Source of the DNA: Meconema thalassinum
Lineage: Eukaryota; Arthropoda; Insecta; Orthoptera; Tettigoniidae
Assembly (NCBI GenBank): GCA_946902985.2
Contig: OX336388.2
Span: 295,036,526-295,100,525 of the forward strand
Direction: 5' to 3'
DNA: 64,000 nucleotides
The translations under genes were made by a program, and so were the position numbers. Within the stretch, counting starts at the first letter, position 1; the number at the start of each line of letters is the position of its first letter. Under the pieces are notes generated by a model. The model did no database searches. It had not been told where the DNA came from and saw only the letters and a program-made list of their open reading frames with translations. Below, in pieces: positions 1-9,544 of this stretch.

Positions 1-394
1 CGAGATCAACAGTCACGTAAAACTACAAGCTTCCTTTTTCCAAAGCTCTCATAAAGGAGGAGGATAAATTACTGGTAGTTTAATCTGATTTTGAGTAAGC
101 GCAGTCGTTACATTTCTAGGAATGTTTTACTTGACAGTCCACCTGTCAATGTAACCATCATATTCTATTCCTTAGGGGAATGGATGAGGGCAAGTACCTG
201 GTGCTTTAAAACTTGGTCCCCTCGGGTGAGGTCCTCCAGGTTGGGGGTTGTGTCAAGTGCTAGTCACCCTTCCACATAATAAATACACTTATTCCATCCA
301 CATAAGATAAAAAAGATCAAATAATGACATACACTCACTATCACAGCAAGCACCAATACTCAACATCATTAACTTCAGAATACTTCAATAGGCT
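1..394. other. No gene recognised
   Basis: I see no exon, transposon terminus or RNA gene here. The short open frames lack recognisable domains. The stretch is probably intronic to the FEM1B-like gene that continues to the right, because the first visible exon of that gene starts in the middle of its coding sequence. Confidence 0.4.
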
Positions 395-555
395 GGTCTT
401 ACAAATCTTTAAAGAAGGACCAAGAGGAAAAAGGCCAGTAGGAAGACCGCAAAGTTCCTGGGAAAAAAATGAAATCTCCGAACTTCGTAGACGTCTGAAT
501 GTGGACAACTGGCAAGAACTCTTCCAAAACAGAGTTAGTGGAGGCATTTTGTGAG
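395..555 (+). pseudogene. LINE endonuclease-reverse transcriptase C-terminal fragment
   Basis: The open frame from 324 to 554 ends in a basic stretch with GPRGKRPVGRPQSSWE followed by a leucine/arginine-rich segment, then NWQELFQNR. The order GKRPxGRPxxxW ... NWxELxxxR is typical of the region after the reverse transcriptase of many insect non-LTR retrotransposons. No reverse transcriptase domain is present, so this would be a 5'-truncated dead copy. The assignment rests on a short motif and is tentative. Confidence 0.45.
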
Positions 556-656
556 ATCGGCCTGGGATCTTTGTGTACCATAGAAGCCTTCTGAGTGAGT
601 TTCATGGAAGAGATTGCAATTATTTCACAACTCCTGTAAAGGAGTTTATGTTCAAC

Positions 657-1215
657 CCTGAAAACTGTACTATAATGAGGCTCATTATAACACTATTTTT
701 TCATTATGAAACAGTTTCTCCCACCAATCAGAGTTCAAGAAACAGTTGTTTGACCAATTAGATAATTAGATGCGCTGAGTTCCACGGCTTTCTCGTATAC
801 GCTCGTTTTATAAACATACTCGTGTCTTAATTATTGCCATTATAGGCTCGTTGAAGCCTCCGTGGCTTAGGCGGCAGCACGCCGGCCTCTCACCGCTGGG
901 TCCGTGGTTCAAATCCCGGTCACTCCATGTGAGATCTGTGCTGGACAAAACGGAGGCAGACAGGTTTTTCTCCGGGTACTCCGGTTTTCCCTGTTAAAAT
1001 TTCATTCCAGCAACACTCTCCACTATCATTTCATTCCATCTGTCATTCATTTAATCATTGCCCCAGAGGAGTGCGTCAGGCCTCGGCAGCCGGCACAGTT
1101 CATATCCTCGCCGCTAGATGGGCTTCATTCATTCCATTCCTGACCCGGTCGGAGACTGGAAGCAGGCTGTGGATTTTTCATAGGCTCGTTGCATAATGTA
1201 CTATTATGAAGTAGA
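657..1215. repeat. Dispersed repeat family E, copy 1, interrupted by a SINE
   Basis: The sequence 657-853, resuming at 1180, is repeated at 52890-53350, and its first 50 bases or so recur at 63784-63830. It opens with a short palindrome (TAATGAGGCTCATTA) and contains segments on CATTATGAAACAGTTTCTCC and on ATAAACATACTCGTGTC. It has no coding capacity. The copy at 52.9 kb lacks the SINE and so shows the uninterrupted form. The class of element is unknown; a non-autonomous DNA transposon is my guess. Confidence 0.55.
854..1179 (+). mobile_element. SINE family 1, full length, 12-bp target-site duplication
   Basis: A 326-bp tRNA-derived SINE. The head has an A-box-like TGGCTTAGGCGG and a B-box-like GGTTCAAATCC. 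The body follows, with a CTCCGGGTACTCCGG segment and an ATTCATTC-rich 3' half. It is flanked by a perfect 12-bp duplication, ATAGGCTCGTTG, at 842-853 and 1180-1191. A second copy lies at 35672-35999 on the other strand. The matching site inside the related repeat at 53.3 kb is empty, which confirms the boundaries. Confidence 0.88.
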
Positions 1216-1652
1216 CATTTTCATGATACATTCTGTAATCAGTCTATGTAAATGGGTCGGACACAAGTTTTATTTGTTTCTTCGTTGGTTTTATGATTGT
1301 TTAATTGTTTATAATTGAGTCACAACAAACAAATACCATACTTGTCTTTAGATAGGATTGCTTTAAGTTATATCTTCAACGTAGCTTGAAATATGTACAC
1401 GAAGCAACATGTTTTGTGTGAATAAAGTATTGATAGGCGGGCAGATATTTAATATTTCTAATTCATATAATTTGTAAATCAATATGGAAACTTTGAAAAT
1501 TAACCATCGTGGTTAATGTTATGTCTTATTAACATTAGAAATCGTCGGTATAAAGATTTGCTCAATGCAGGCACCAGGAAAATGCATTACGGACTGCATG
1601 GACAGTGCTGCCCCAAATGTTTTGCCACAAATAATGTATTTTTTTCTTTCAG
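1216..1652. other. Intronic sequence before the first visible FEM1B exon
   Basis: AT-rich sequence with no recognised element. It ends in a pyrimidine-rich run and the acceptor AG at 1651-1652, directly before the exon at 1653. Confidence 0.5.
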
Positions 1653-1870
1653 GAGGAGCTGGAGAGTAATGTGACGACAGTATTATATATTTTAGTTATT
1701 ATCACTAAGCTCATGAAGTTTGGTTCCAAGAAGGACGAGTTCCATATAAGCCGTCTTGTCTTCCGGCTAAATCAACTGCAGCTGGCCATGCGAGACGGGC
1801 AAACACTTCTACATCTGTGTGTCAATGCCGAGACGCCTGTGGACGACTTCCACACTAACGACGTTTGCAA
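1653..1870 (+). CDS. FEM1B: FEM1B-like protein, internal coding exon
   Basis: This 218-bp exon starts after a pyrimidine tract and AG (1651-1652) and ends at a GTAAGT donor (1871). It encodes 72 full codons plus two bases, ending ...RDGQTLLHLCVNAETPVDDFHTNDVC. Family knowledge: FEM1B is a substrate receptor of CUL2-RING ubiquitin ligases. Its N-terminal ankyrin repeats bind C-degron substrates, and its C-terminus binds elongin B/C and CUL2. The segment LLHL...TPVDDFHTNDVC resembles FEM1B more than FEM1A/C, by my recollection of the family. Two bases at the end of this exon and one from the exon at 15309 form the joining lysine codon. The initiator ATG and earlier exons are not in the window. 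Confidence 0.9.
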
Positions 1871-2547
1871 GTAAGTGTTCTACCTTCCTTTCCTTTGAGG
1901 ATTGCTGCTTTGTGCATATGCCGAAGACAGAATATGATACTGAGTGAAGGCTCTAATAGCACCAAGAATTGTCCTAAAGAGATGAAAGAGAGGAGCTTGG
2001 GTGAGAGAAAACACCTCCTGGAGGTTCTACTAAGGTATATCGATATTTCATTGTGAAGGTTTTTACAGTGAAGCCTCTCTAAGGCGGACACCCCTTCTTA
2101 ACGGACGATTTTCTAGGTCCATGACTAAACCCCTATTAACGTATATTAGTAATTAATCTCTAATGCAGGCACTCACTATTACGAACCCGGACACCCCGGC
2201 CGCATTGAAGAAAATCAACCAACCTCTCTTAGCGGACACTTGTTTTGAAAAGAAATCTCATATCTGTAGGTCTATTAGTCTTGTATAAACACTCTGTTGT
2301 GTTAATGTACTTTCGACACATCCTGTGTTTCCTGGAAGCCAGTTAGCACTGACCTTGCCATCCCCTATCTTCTGTACTGCTCCAAAAATAAACCTCGGCA
2401 TAACGGTATCGCTTTCATTGTTCTCTTGAACTTGAAATGGTTGGAATAACGGAATTCATACGTTCAGTATCTGGTCAGTTTTACCGTGAAACTGCTTAAA
2501 TCTATTGTAGGACCTGTGTGTTACAGTAGTAAGCGAGAGCATTTGAA

Positions 2548-3700
2548 ATGGCTCCTCGTAAAATTTAACTTTAAAAGTAGATATCAAACATGAGAAATAT
2601 GGTGTATGGAAACCATGTGAAGTGTTTAAGATTTATGCAGCATAAATTGTGAAAAAACAAGAAGAGATAATTAAGGTATGGTGTCTTAATAATAATAATG
2701 AGCTTCAAATTAGACAGTTTCAAAGTGGTAATGGTGCTGTTCTTGATAGGGTGGTTCAGCAAAATAAGAAGTTGGAACGTCCCAGTGTCCAGACCAATGA
2801 TACAATATATAACAAAGGAGAAACTGTTCCGCCTAGTCAATATATTTATTTTCAAGAAGTTATAAACTTGTTATTATATGGTACATGTTTCGGGGCCTCT
2901 AGTACTGGTCCCCTCTTCAGCCATAAATTAAGATGTAAAATCCAGCATAATTAAAGATATCATAAAAAAAACATTAAATGATGAGTGAATGGATGAAATG
3001 AGGTAAAAAAACATATTAACCATGAGAAGTAACACGAGTGCATATCAGTAAAAAGTAACACCATTGGTAGTGCTAGTTTCTTGTGAATACACTTATATAG
3101 CACTGTTCTAATGTTTGTGCGTGTGAAAATCACTTCACTTGGGATGTATGGCCTGTTGTAAACTACCAGTGGTGTTACTTTTTACTGATGTGCACTTGTG
3201 TTACATCTCATGGTTAATATGTTCTTTTTCACCTAATTTGATCCATTCACTCATCATTTTATGTATTTTTTTATGATATCTTTAATTATGCTGGATTTTA
3301 CATATTAATTTATGGCTGAAGAAGGGAACAGTACTAGAGGCCCCAAAACATGTACCATATAATAACAAGTGTATAACTTTTTGTAAATAAATGTATTGAC
3401 TAGGCGGAACAGTTTCTCCTTTGTTATATAGTGAATCTGTCAATACAGAAAACGAACTACTTTCAGAGCACAATTTACAATGATACAAGCCAAAGCATTG
3501 GATTTCGCATCAGAATTAGGTATCGGAGATTTCAAAGCCTTGAATGGCAGGCTCGAGAATTTCAGAAAGCAATTTGCGGAGAATCCTCCACTGTTGATAT
3601 GGATAATGTTTCAAGCTGGGAAGAAAAATTACCTTCCATCACTGACGGCTATTCGCTGGAAAACATTTTAAATACGGACGAAACATGACTGTTTTACCGC
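2548..3700 (+). pseudogene. Tigger-like transposase pseudogene, CENP-B-type DNA-binding region
   Basis: The remnant starts MAPRK near 2548. After frameshifts it reaches a KKQEEIIK stretch, the place of the first helix-turn-helix in Tigger/jerky-type transposases. After the nested insertion it resumes at 3480 with QAKALDFASELGIGDFKALNG, ICGESSTVDMDNVSSWEEKLP and NTDET (3675-3690), the usual path from the second HTH into the first catalytic aspartate segment. Stops and frame changes are frequent, and the rest of the DDE domain is missing. Not functional. Confidence 0.75.
2806..3430. mobile_element. Foldback MITE with arms of about 280 bp, nested in the Tigger element
   Basis: The left arm (from TATATAACAAAGGAGAAACT at 2806) and the right arm (ending at 3430) are inverted complements over nearly their whole length, separated by a spacer of about 80 bp near 3090-3165. 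Arm landmarks include GGCGGAACAGTTTCTCC, ATGTACCATATAATAACAAG and TAACCATGAGA. The reading-frame remnants of the Tigger transposase resume on either side, so this element inserted after Tigger. Arms differ by scattered substitutions. The ends start in TATATA, so a TA duplication is possible but cannot be placed exactly. Confidence 0.8.
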
Positions 3701-4089
3701 GCGTAACCCTATGTTTTCATGTAAGTACACATACTGCACAAGTAGATGTGCCAAATGGCAATCATTTTCTGTAACCCTCTCTGTAGTGGACACCTCTCTT
3801 TAACGGACAGTATTTATGGTTATAGAGAGGTTCCACTGTATTCCCATAAAATTGCTGTATGTATTAGTCTTGGGATGGATGCATCAGAGGTCAACTTAAT
3901 CTCATATTTGTATCTAATATCATTTGCGAGAGGTTTGTTCATAGAAACCAACTTGTGAGTTGGGAAGTTTGATGTGTGAATGATGGCAGGTACAGACGAT
4001 ATACCACCCATGTTAACACTTGACAAATTAGGCCCCATTAAGTCAGCAAATAATAATATGTAGCTATTCTATAGTTGATCTACATCTAG

Positions 4090-4557
4090 TAGTTGCTTCT
4101 ATGCCCAAGATAGCGGGTTCAAACCTGGCCAAAGTCGTCGGATTTTTTAAGAGCACTATAAATCCCTCAGTATGCCTTCCTTCGGAGGGGAAGTAAAGCC
4201 GGCGGGTCCATGTCTTATATATATTTATATGGCATGATAAAGAACCTTCCACTAACTACAATTGTGTGAAGCTAATTTTTTTAGGTTAGATTTGATGAAC
4301 ACACTATTACTTCAACGTTCGTCACCGGTTGCGGTGGCATCTAGTAGCCAACTTCCAAGCTAGGTGTCGTTGATGGTAGCATTTGGTAGAAAAAGTAGGA
4401 ACTACATTAAATTGATCGTCTTCAGTCCTTACCTGAATTACAGATAACACACAGTAATACAGCCATCACAACACCGATTATCAGACAGATTCTACACACA
4501 CCCAAAGTACACGGGGCTACATCACTGCGTTGTTGCAGCCCCTAAACTGAGGAACCA
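4090..4557 (+). mobile_element. SINE family 2 with tail alpha, 5'-truncated
   Basis: Compared with the complete copy at 36503-37023, this one begins within the tRNA-like head just before GCTTCTATGCCCAAGATAGC. It keeps the B-box-like GGTTCAAACCT, the CCTTCCTTCGGAGGGGAAGT segment, the body, and a 3' end reading GCAGCCCCTAAACTGAGGAA (tail alpha). It faces a minus-strand copy at 4940-5424 about 380 bp away. Confidence 0.8.
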
Positions 4558-4679
4558 TCCAAGCGATCGACATCTACTTTATCATTTAGGTTAATTTCTG
4601 GGGGGAGATGTTTTGCAATCAAATGCTTTGCACTTGGCTGGTATCATAAATACTCAGACCCGGCCTAAGCTGGAAAATT

Positions 4680-4908
4680 GAAATTGATGATGAACCTGTG
4701 TTATTGTGATGGCTGCATTAGTTCGGGTATTCGTAATTCCGGTGAGGATTGGGAAGGAGGTGGCCGTGGTTTTAAGTTGGGTACCGCCCTGGCATTTTGG
4801 CTCACGTAGAAGTGGGAAACTACGGAAAAACACTTCCGGGATGGCTAAGATGGGAATGGAACATGGACCTCCAGGGCGACGGCCAAGCTACACCACGAGG
4901 TGACAGTA
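4680..4908 (-). mobile_element. SINE family 4 fragment
   Basis: Read on the - strand it starts with a tRNA-like TCGTGGTGTAGCTTGGC. It continues through a diverged copy of the central domain shared by several SINEs here (CCCGGAAGTG, TTCCCACTTC, CCACGGCCACCTCCTTCCC) and ends in a partial alpha tail (ACTAATGCAGCCATCACAA). It lies between the two inverted family 2 SINEs. Confidence 0.6.
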
Positions 4909-4939
4909 ATATAATTAATATTTATTGAGAGAACATATT

Positions 4940-5424
4940 GGTTGGTTCCTCAGTTTAGGGGCTGTGACAACGCAGTCATGTAGCCCCGTATACTTTGGGT
5001 GTGTGTAGAATCTGTCTGATAACCGGTGTTAATTGTGATGACTGTATTAGTGTGTGTTATCTGTTTTTAATTCAAGTAAGGACTGCAAGTAGTTCTACTT
5101 TTGCTACGAAACACCACCGTCAATGACCAACTAGTTCTGCGCTTTGTTACTAGATGCCACCGCAGTCATCTCCTGGCGACGAACGTTGGAACATAAGAGT
5201 GTTACTCCAAGATAACCTATAATTTAGCTTGACACTGGTGTAATTAGTGGAAGGTTCTATTTCATGCCATACATCTATGACCTGGACCCGCCGGCTTTGC
5301 TTCCCCTCCGAAGGAAGGCATACTGAGGGATTTTTAACGCTCTTAAAAAATCTGTTGACTTCGGACGGGTTTGAACCCGCGACCTTGGGCATAGAAGCTG
5401 AGTATGCTTCCAACTACGCATATT
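4940..5424 (-). mobile_element. SINE family 2 with tail alpha, minus strand
   Basis: An almost complete copy in reverse orientation: tail alpha GGTTCCTCAGTTTAGGGGCT at 4944, body, the CTTCCCCTCCGAAGGAAGGC segment at 5300-5320, and a tRNA-like head with GGGTTTGAACCCGCGACC (B box on the opposite strand) at 5366-5385. Together with the plus copy at 4090-4557 it forms an inverted pair inside the FEM1B intron. Confidence 0.8.
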
Positions 5425-5917
5425 ACACATAAACCTAACGGGTATTTGTGAATTTTAAAAAAATCTCCTTTTAGACCGAGTGGTAGAAGGTCAAAATGTG
5501 AGTTGTCATCTTCCGTTGTCAGAATTTAGAGCAGTCTGTTCAAGGTAATTCATTAATAACGCACAGTATTATGGTTTCAGTAAAATAATGTTCACGATCT
5601 ACTAAAGCGATCTAGTGGCAGATCACAATCTACATGTTGCCGGTTCTTGTTTAATAGTATTATGTCACATTTGTTGGTTATTACATGAATTTAAATGTCA
5701 CCCTCAAAGGATTTTGGTTTTTCTGCTAAATGGCAGTGGAAGCTTTTGGAAATACACTGCCATCATTGGCACATAGGTTTCTTACATGGGATCCCCAGGT
5801 GTCCTAGACCAAGTAGCTGTTATTACCTTTTAGGTATGACAGTTTGAGGATTTAAGATTTGGCCAAAAAAATCCTTAGTCCTTCAGCATACTTATTTTAT
5901 AATATTTTATAATATAA
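5425..5917. other. No gene recognised
   Basis: AT-rich intronic DNA up to the left edge of the rearranged LINE. The final 40 bp (TTTATAATATTTTATAATAT) is very AT-rich, as expected for a target-primed insertion site. Confidence 0.4.
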
Positions 5918-8881
5918 TATGCTGTTGATTTGAGCCTTTTCCAGAACAGCAATATTGGTAATGCGGTCTTCCCATTTAATCCTCAGGATTGATCGAAGTT
6001 TTTGTAGGTGAAAACGCTCAAGCTTCCTAAGATCACGTCGGTAAAGGGTCCACGTTTCACAGCCATACAACAATGTAGAAATGACTACTGCTTTGTACAC
6101 CATAAGCTTTGTACTCATGGATAGATCTTTATTCATGAAGACCCGGTGCGCTAATCGTCCATATGCTGCATGGGCTGCGCCAATTCTCTTATCCACATCC
6201 TGCTCACAGGTACAGCTCACAGAAATGGTACTGCCCAGGTACGAGAAGTGGTCAACCTGTTCTAATGGCAAATTTGAAATGGAGATATTGAACTGAGGAA
6301 GAGGTGTGCCTGGTGAAGGTTGTGCCAAGACTTTAGTCTTATTGACATTTATGGTAAGACCAAAGCGATCACATGCACTTTTGTAACAGTTAACTGACTC
6401 TTGCAGCTCTTCTGGTGTGAGAGTTGGTGACGCAGCATCATCTGCATACAACATGTTAGTAACCTTAGTAACCTGAGTTTTCCTCAAGGAGCGGAGACGA
6501 GTTAGGTTGAAAAGCCCTCCATCAAAACGATACTTGATCTCCACACCTGGGATGTTTGTGGGTGAATCATAAAGCATTGCAGCCAAGTACAGCGCAAAAA
6601 GCGTTGGAGCCAGTACACATCCTTGTTTCAGTCCATGGGTAATGGGAAATTCATCGGACATCTTATTCTGATGGCAAACCTGACCTGTCATGCCATCATG
6701 GAGAGCTTTGATTAGATCTACAAAACGCTGAGGGCAACCAAACCGCTTCAGCACTGCCCACATGGCTGGTCTTGGAACCGAATCAAATGCCTTTTCCAAG
6801 TCATAAAAGACTAAGAAGAGTGGATTCTGTTGTTCTCTACATTTTTCTTGTAGCTGTCTCACACAGAAAATCAAGTCAATTGTGCTTCTGGAAGTTCTAA
6901 ATCCGCATTGTGACTCTGGGAGGATCCTCTCAGAGATAACCTTGAGGCGGTTAAGTAGAATTCTTTCAAGAATCTTCCCCACAATTGATAGCAGTGATAT
7001 ACCACGGTAGTTCCCACAAACACTGCGATCACCCTTTTTAAAGATAGTGACGATAGTGGCATTCTTTAGGTCTCCAGGTACCTTTCTTGATTCCCAAATT
7101 CTGAGGATAAGGATGAAAATTCTTGATTTGAGGGAATGACCTCCGGCTTGAATTAGTTCCAGAGGGATGTTATCTGGGCCAGGTGCTTTTCTGGGTTTCA
7201 ATTGGGTGAGAGCTGCACTGAATTCATGATAAGTAGGAGGTACTGCCAACCACAGTTGTTCAGGTTGTTGCGGCACATCACAGAGGAAGTCTTCAGCAGC
7301 TTCTGATGGACGATTTAGGAGATTGGAGAAGTGCTCCTTCCAGCGTTCCAAGATTTCTTGACTATCAGTAAAGGTAGTAGAATTATCAGCGCTTTTCAGT
7401 GTACCTGATGATGAGCGAGATGGTCCATATATTTCCTTGAGTACGGCATAGAAGTTCCTCAAGTCTCGAGCATCCGATAGTCTCTGCAGTTCCTGAGCCT
7501 TCTGTTGCCACCAAGTATTTTTAATCTGCCTTATCTGCGTCTGGCATTTACCCTTGAGTTCCAGTAGTTTATCTCTCTTTGTGTTGGAAGTTGGGTCTTG
7601 AAGATGGGCAAGATAGGCATTCCTTTTGGCATTGATGAGAGACAGAATTTCCTCATTGTTGTCATCAAACCAGTCTTGTCTTTTCCGCACTATAAAACCA
7701 ATGGTTTCCTCAGCTGACTGTGTGATAATCTTCTGTAATGTGGCCCATTCTTGCTGAATATCATTTGTTACTGGGTTTTCTGATAACTGGGTGACGATCC
7801 TGTTTCCAAAATGTTTGTACATGGATTCATCCTGAAGTTTGGATGTATTAAACTTCTTTCTTGGCAAATTTTTGATGTTCCTAGGTGGTTTAGGTCTGAT
7901 GGATATCCTGAGCTTACATATAAGAAGTTTATGATCTGTCCAACAATCGTCTATATTCCTTGCTGTTCTGGTAATAAGAGTGTCCTTCTTATCACATTGC
8001 CGGGTAATGATATAATCAAGAATGTGCCAATGTTTGGAACGAGGATGCATCCACGTGGTTTTGAAGCGGTCAGGTAGCCGGAACTGCGTGTTGGTAATGA
8101 AAAGTTCGTGTTCTGCACAAAGACCAAGAAGCAACAGTCCATTGGGATTACATTTTCCAAGTCCCTGTTTGCCCATCACATTATTCCATAGCCTGTGATC
8201 TTTCCCAACTCTGGCATTGAAGTCACCGAGGAGCAAGAGTTTATCTGCAGATGGTACCTTGGAGATGATTTCACTTAGCTGATTATAGAACTGAGCCTTT
8301 ACTTCATCATCAGAATCTAAGGTAGGAGCATAGGCAGAGATGAGTGTCATAAAGGAACCTCCTGAGAGTGGTATGCGGAGAGTCATGAGCCTTTCGCTGA
8401 TTGCAATGGGCGTAAGTTGGTGATAATTTACCAGTTTGGTCTTCACAGCGAAGCCCACACCATGAATACGACATTCACCCTCATCCTTTCCTTTCCAGAA
8501 GATGGTATATCCTGTTCCAGATTCGGTAATCTTGCCTTCAGCAGACAGCCTAGTTTCACTGAGAGCAGCAATGTCAACGTTGAGTCTTGATAACTCATGG
8601 GTTACGAGAGCTGACCTTCTCTCAGGTCTAATGTTATTGTCAAAATCAAGCAAGGTTCTGATGTTCCATGATCCAATAATCAAATTGTGATTCTTTACTG
8701 TTTTTGAGTTTCGACCGCATGAGGGGTGACCTGCTGAGTGCGGTTGCCCAGCCGGACCAAGATTGTGACTTCCGATGTTTAGCCCACCTTTTCTAGGGCC
8801 TTCCCCATGTGGGGTGGGCAGCGGTGATCCTAAATAGGCCTGCCCAAACACAGATGCAGGACCGAATTCCTGAGTAGTCAC
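5897..8881 (-). CDS. LINE endonuclease-reverse transcriptase, C-terminally truncated (APE + RT)
   Basis: An intact 994-residue frame. Residues about 65-315 form an APE-type endonuclease (SWNIRTLL, ALSETRL, GDFNARVG, WTDHKLL). Residues about 520-830 form a reverse transcriptase (KAPGPDNIP, NYRGISLL, DLEKAFDSVP, GLKQGCVLAPTLF, and the catalytic YADD near residue 811). The last eleven or so residues (from LYYKIL) read into AT-rich flank, so the natural C-terminus has been lost to the inversion and lies at 13221-13631 on the other strand. Proteins of this kind are often misnamed craniofacial development protein 2 in insect genomes. No gag-like ORF1 was seen upstream. No stop interrupts the frame, so the insertion is fairly young. 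The exact LINE clade was not determined; CR1/RTE-like is possible. Confidence 0.85.
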   Translation of the reverse strand: MTTQEFGPASVFGQAYLGSPLPTPHGEGPRKGGLNIGSHNLGPAGQPHSAGHPSCGRNSKTVKNHNLIIGSWNIRTLLDFDNNIRPERRSALVTHELSRLNVDIAALSETRLSAEGKITESGTGYTIFWKGKDEGECRIHGVGFAVKTKLVNYHQLTPIAISERLMTLRIPLSGGSFMTLISAYAPTLDSDDEVKAQFYNQLSEIISKVPSADKLLLLGDFNARVGKDHRLWNNVMGKQGLGKCNPNGLLLLGLCAEHELFITNTQFRLPDRFKTTWMHPRSKHWHILDYIITRQCDKKDTLITRTARNIDDCWTDHKLLICKLRISIRPKPPRNIKNLPRKKFNTSKLQDESMYKHFGNRIVTQLSENPVTNDIQQEWATLQKIITQSAEETIGFIVRKRQDWFDDNNEEILSLINAKRNAYLAHLQDPTSNTKRDKLLELKGKCQTQIRQIKNTWWQQKAQELQRLSDARDLRNFYAVLKEIYGPSRSSSGTLKSADNSTTFTDSQEILERWKEHFSNLLNRPSEAAEDFLCDVPQQPEQLWLAVPPTYHEFSAALTQLKPRKAPGPDNIPLELIQAGGHSLKSRIFILILRIWESRKVPGDLKNATIVTIFKKGDRSVCGNYRGISLLSIVGKILERILLNRLKVISERILPESQCGFRTSRSTIDLIFCVRQLQEKCREQQNPLFLVFYDLEKAFDSVPRPAMWAVLKRFGCPQRFVDLIKALHDGMTGQVCHQNKMSDEFPITHGLKQGCVLAPTLFALYLAAMLYDSPTNIPGVEIKYRFDGGLFNLTRLRSLRKTQVTKVTNMLYADDAASPTLTPEELQESVNCYKSACDRFGLTINVNKTKVLAQPSPGTPLPQFNISISNLPLEQVDHFSYLGSTISVSCTCEQDVDKRIGAAHAAYGRLAHRVFMNKDLSMSTKLMVYKAVVISTLLYGCETWTLYRRDLRKLERFHLQKLRSILRIKWEDRITNIAVLEKAQINSILYYKIL

Positions 8882-9521
8882 AGAGTCTCCGGAAGACGAC
8901 CATCACACATCTGCTGCCAACGTGCAGGTCCGAACTAGGGGCTTCCAGTTACACCCATAACCTGCCCCCACCGTCCATATCCCATCGCCGTTGGACTTTG
9001 AAAAGTGACGTTCGGAAGAAGTGCCACTGGCGTGAATTTTTTTAGAGTGGATCTCAGCTTGCCAGGACGAGACCCACACACTATGATCTCTGAGCCTTAT
9101 CCTGCGGCTCACAAAGAATGAGACATACAGGACCGAACACAGAGACTGCAACGAACTGCCGCATACTCAAGTACTACTGAGGTGCGCCTTTACAGCCAGT
9201 CCGTCTGGCGTGGCCTCTTCCGCCTCTATGACCGTTGGGAGCCATGAGAGTGATTGGCTCCTCATCCGCTCATTTTGCCGTTGGGCCAAAACCTGCCCAT
9301 CATAACTATGGACAATAGTTTGCCCTATTAAACCTGAGCAATAGGCTGCCCCTTCCGCCAACCACACTGTGCCAGAGTTCACCTCTTTCACTGCAGTTAC
9401 CGTTGAGGACTTCACCGTAACCCTGGCAAGGGACCCTAACAAGGTACTACCAGCCGGGCCAGCTGGACCAAGGTTTTTTAAAGAGGTGTTACTCCTCTAT
9501 CACTCCCTACTTGATCATACT
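8882..9521 (-). other. Probable LINE 5' leader
   Basis: The sequence runs from the LINE start codon toward its 5' end on the - strand. It is GC-richer than the surroundings, and its short open frames have no recognisable domain. Because the ORF has no upstream partner ORF, I read this as 5' UTR, ending against a (TA)n run and the tandem array. Confidence 0.5.
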
Positions 9522-9542
9522 ATATATATATATATATATATA
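9522..9542. repeat. (TA)n microsatellite
   Basis: A run of about ten TA dinucleotides directly before the 66-bp tandem array. Confidence 0.95.
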
Positions 9543-9544
9543 CT

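Larger units (their letters stand above)
2066..3838 (+). mobile_element. Tigger/pogo-like DNA transposon, with nested insertion
   Basis: Terminal inverted repeats begin CAGTG(G)AAGCCTCTCTA on the left and read CAGTGGAACCTCTCTA from the right end. A TA target duplication flanks the element at 2064-2065 and 3839-3840. Subterminal sequence with CTTAACGGAC and TTTAACGGAC is also inverted. Inside is a decayed Tigger-type transposase, and a separate foldback element has inserted into it. At about 1.77 kb including the nested element, it is shorter than an autonomous Tigger, so the catalytic part has been deleted. Confidence 0.8.

Noticed and set aside
5897..8881. Host gene of the craniofacial development protein 2 type
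   Set aside because: APE endonuclease plus YADD reverse transcriptase motifs in one frame identify a LINE; such gene names in insect annotations come from retrotransposon hits.
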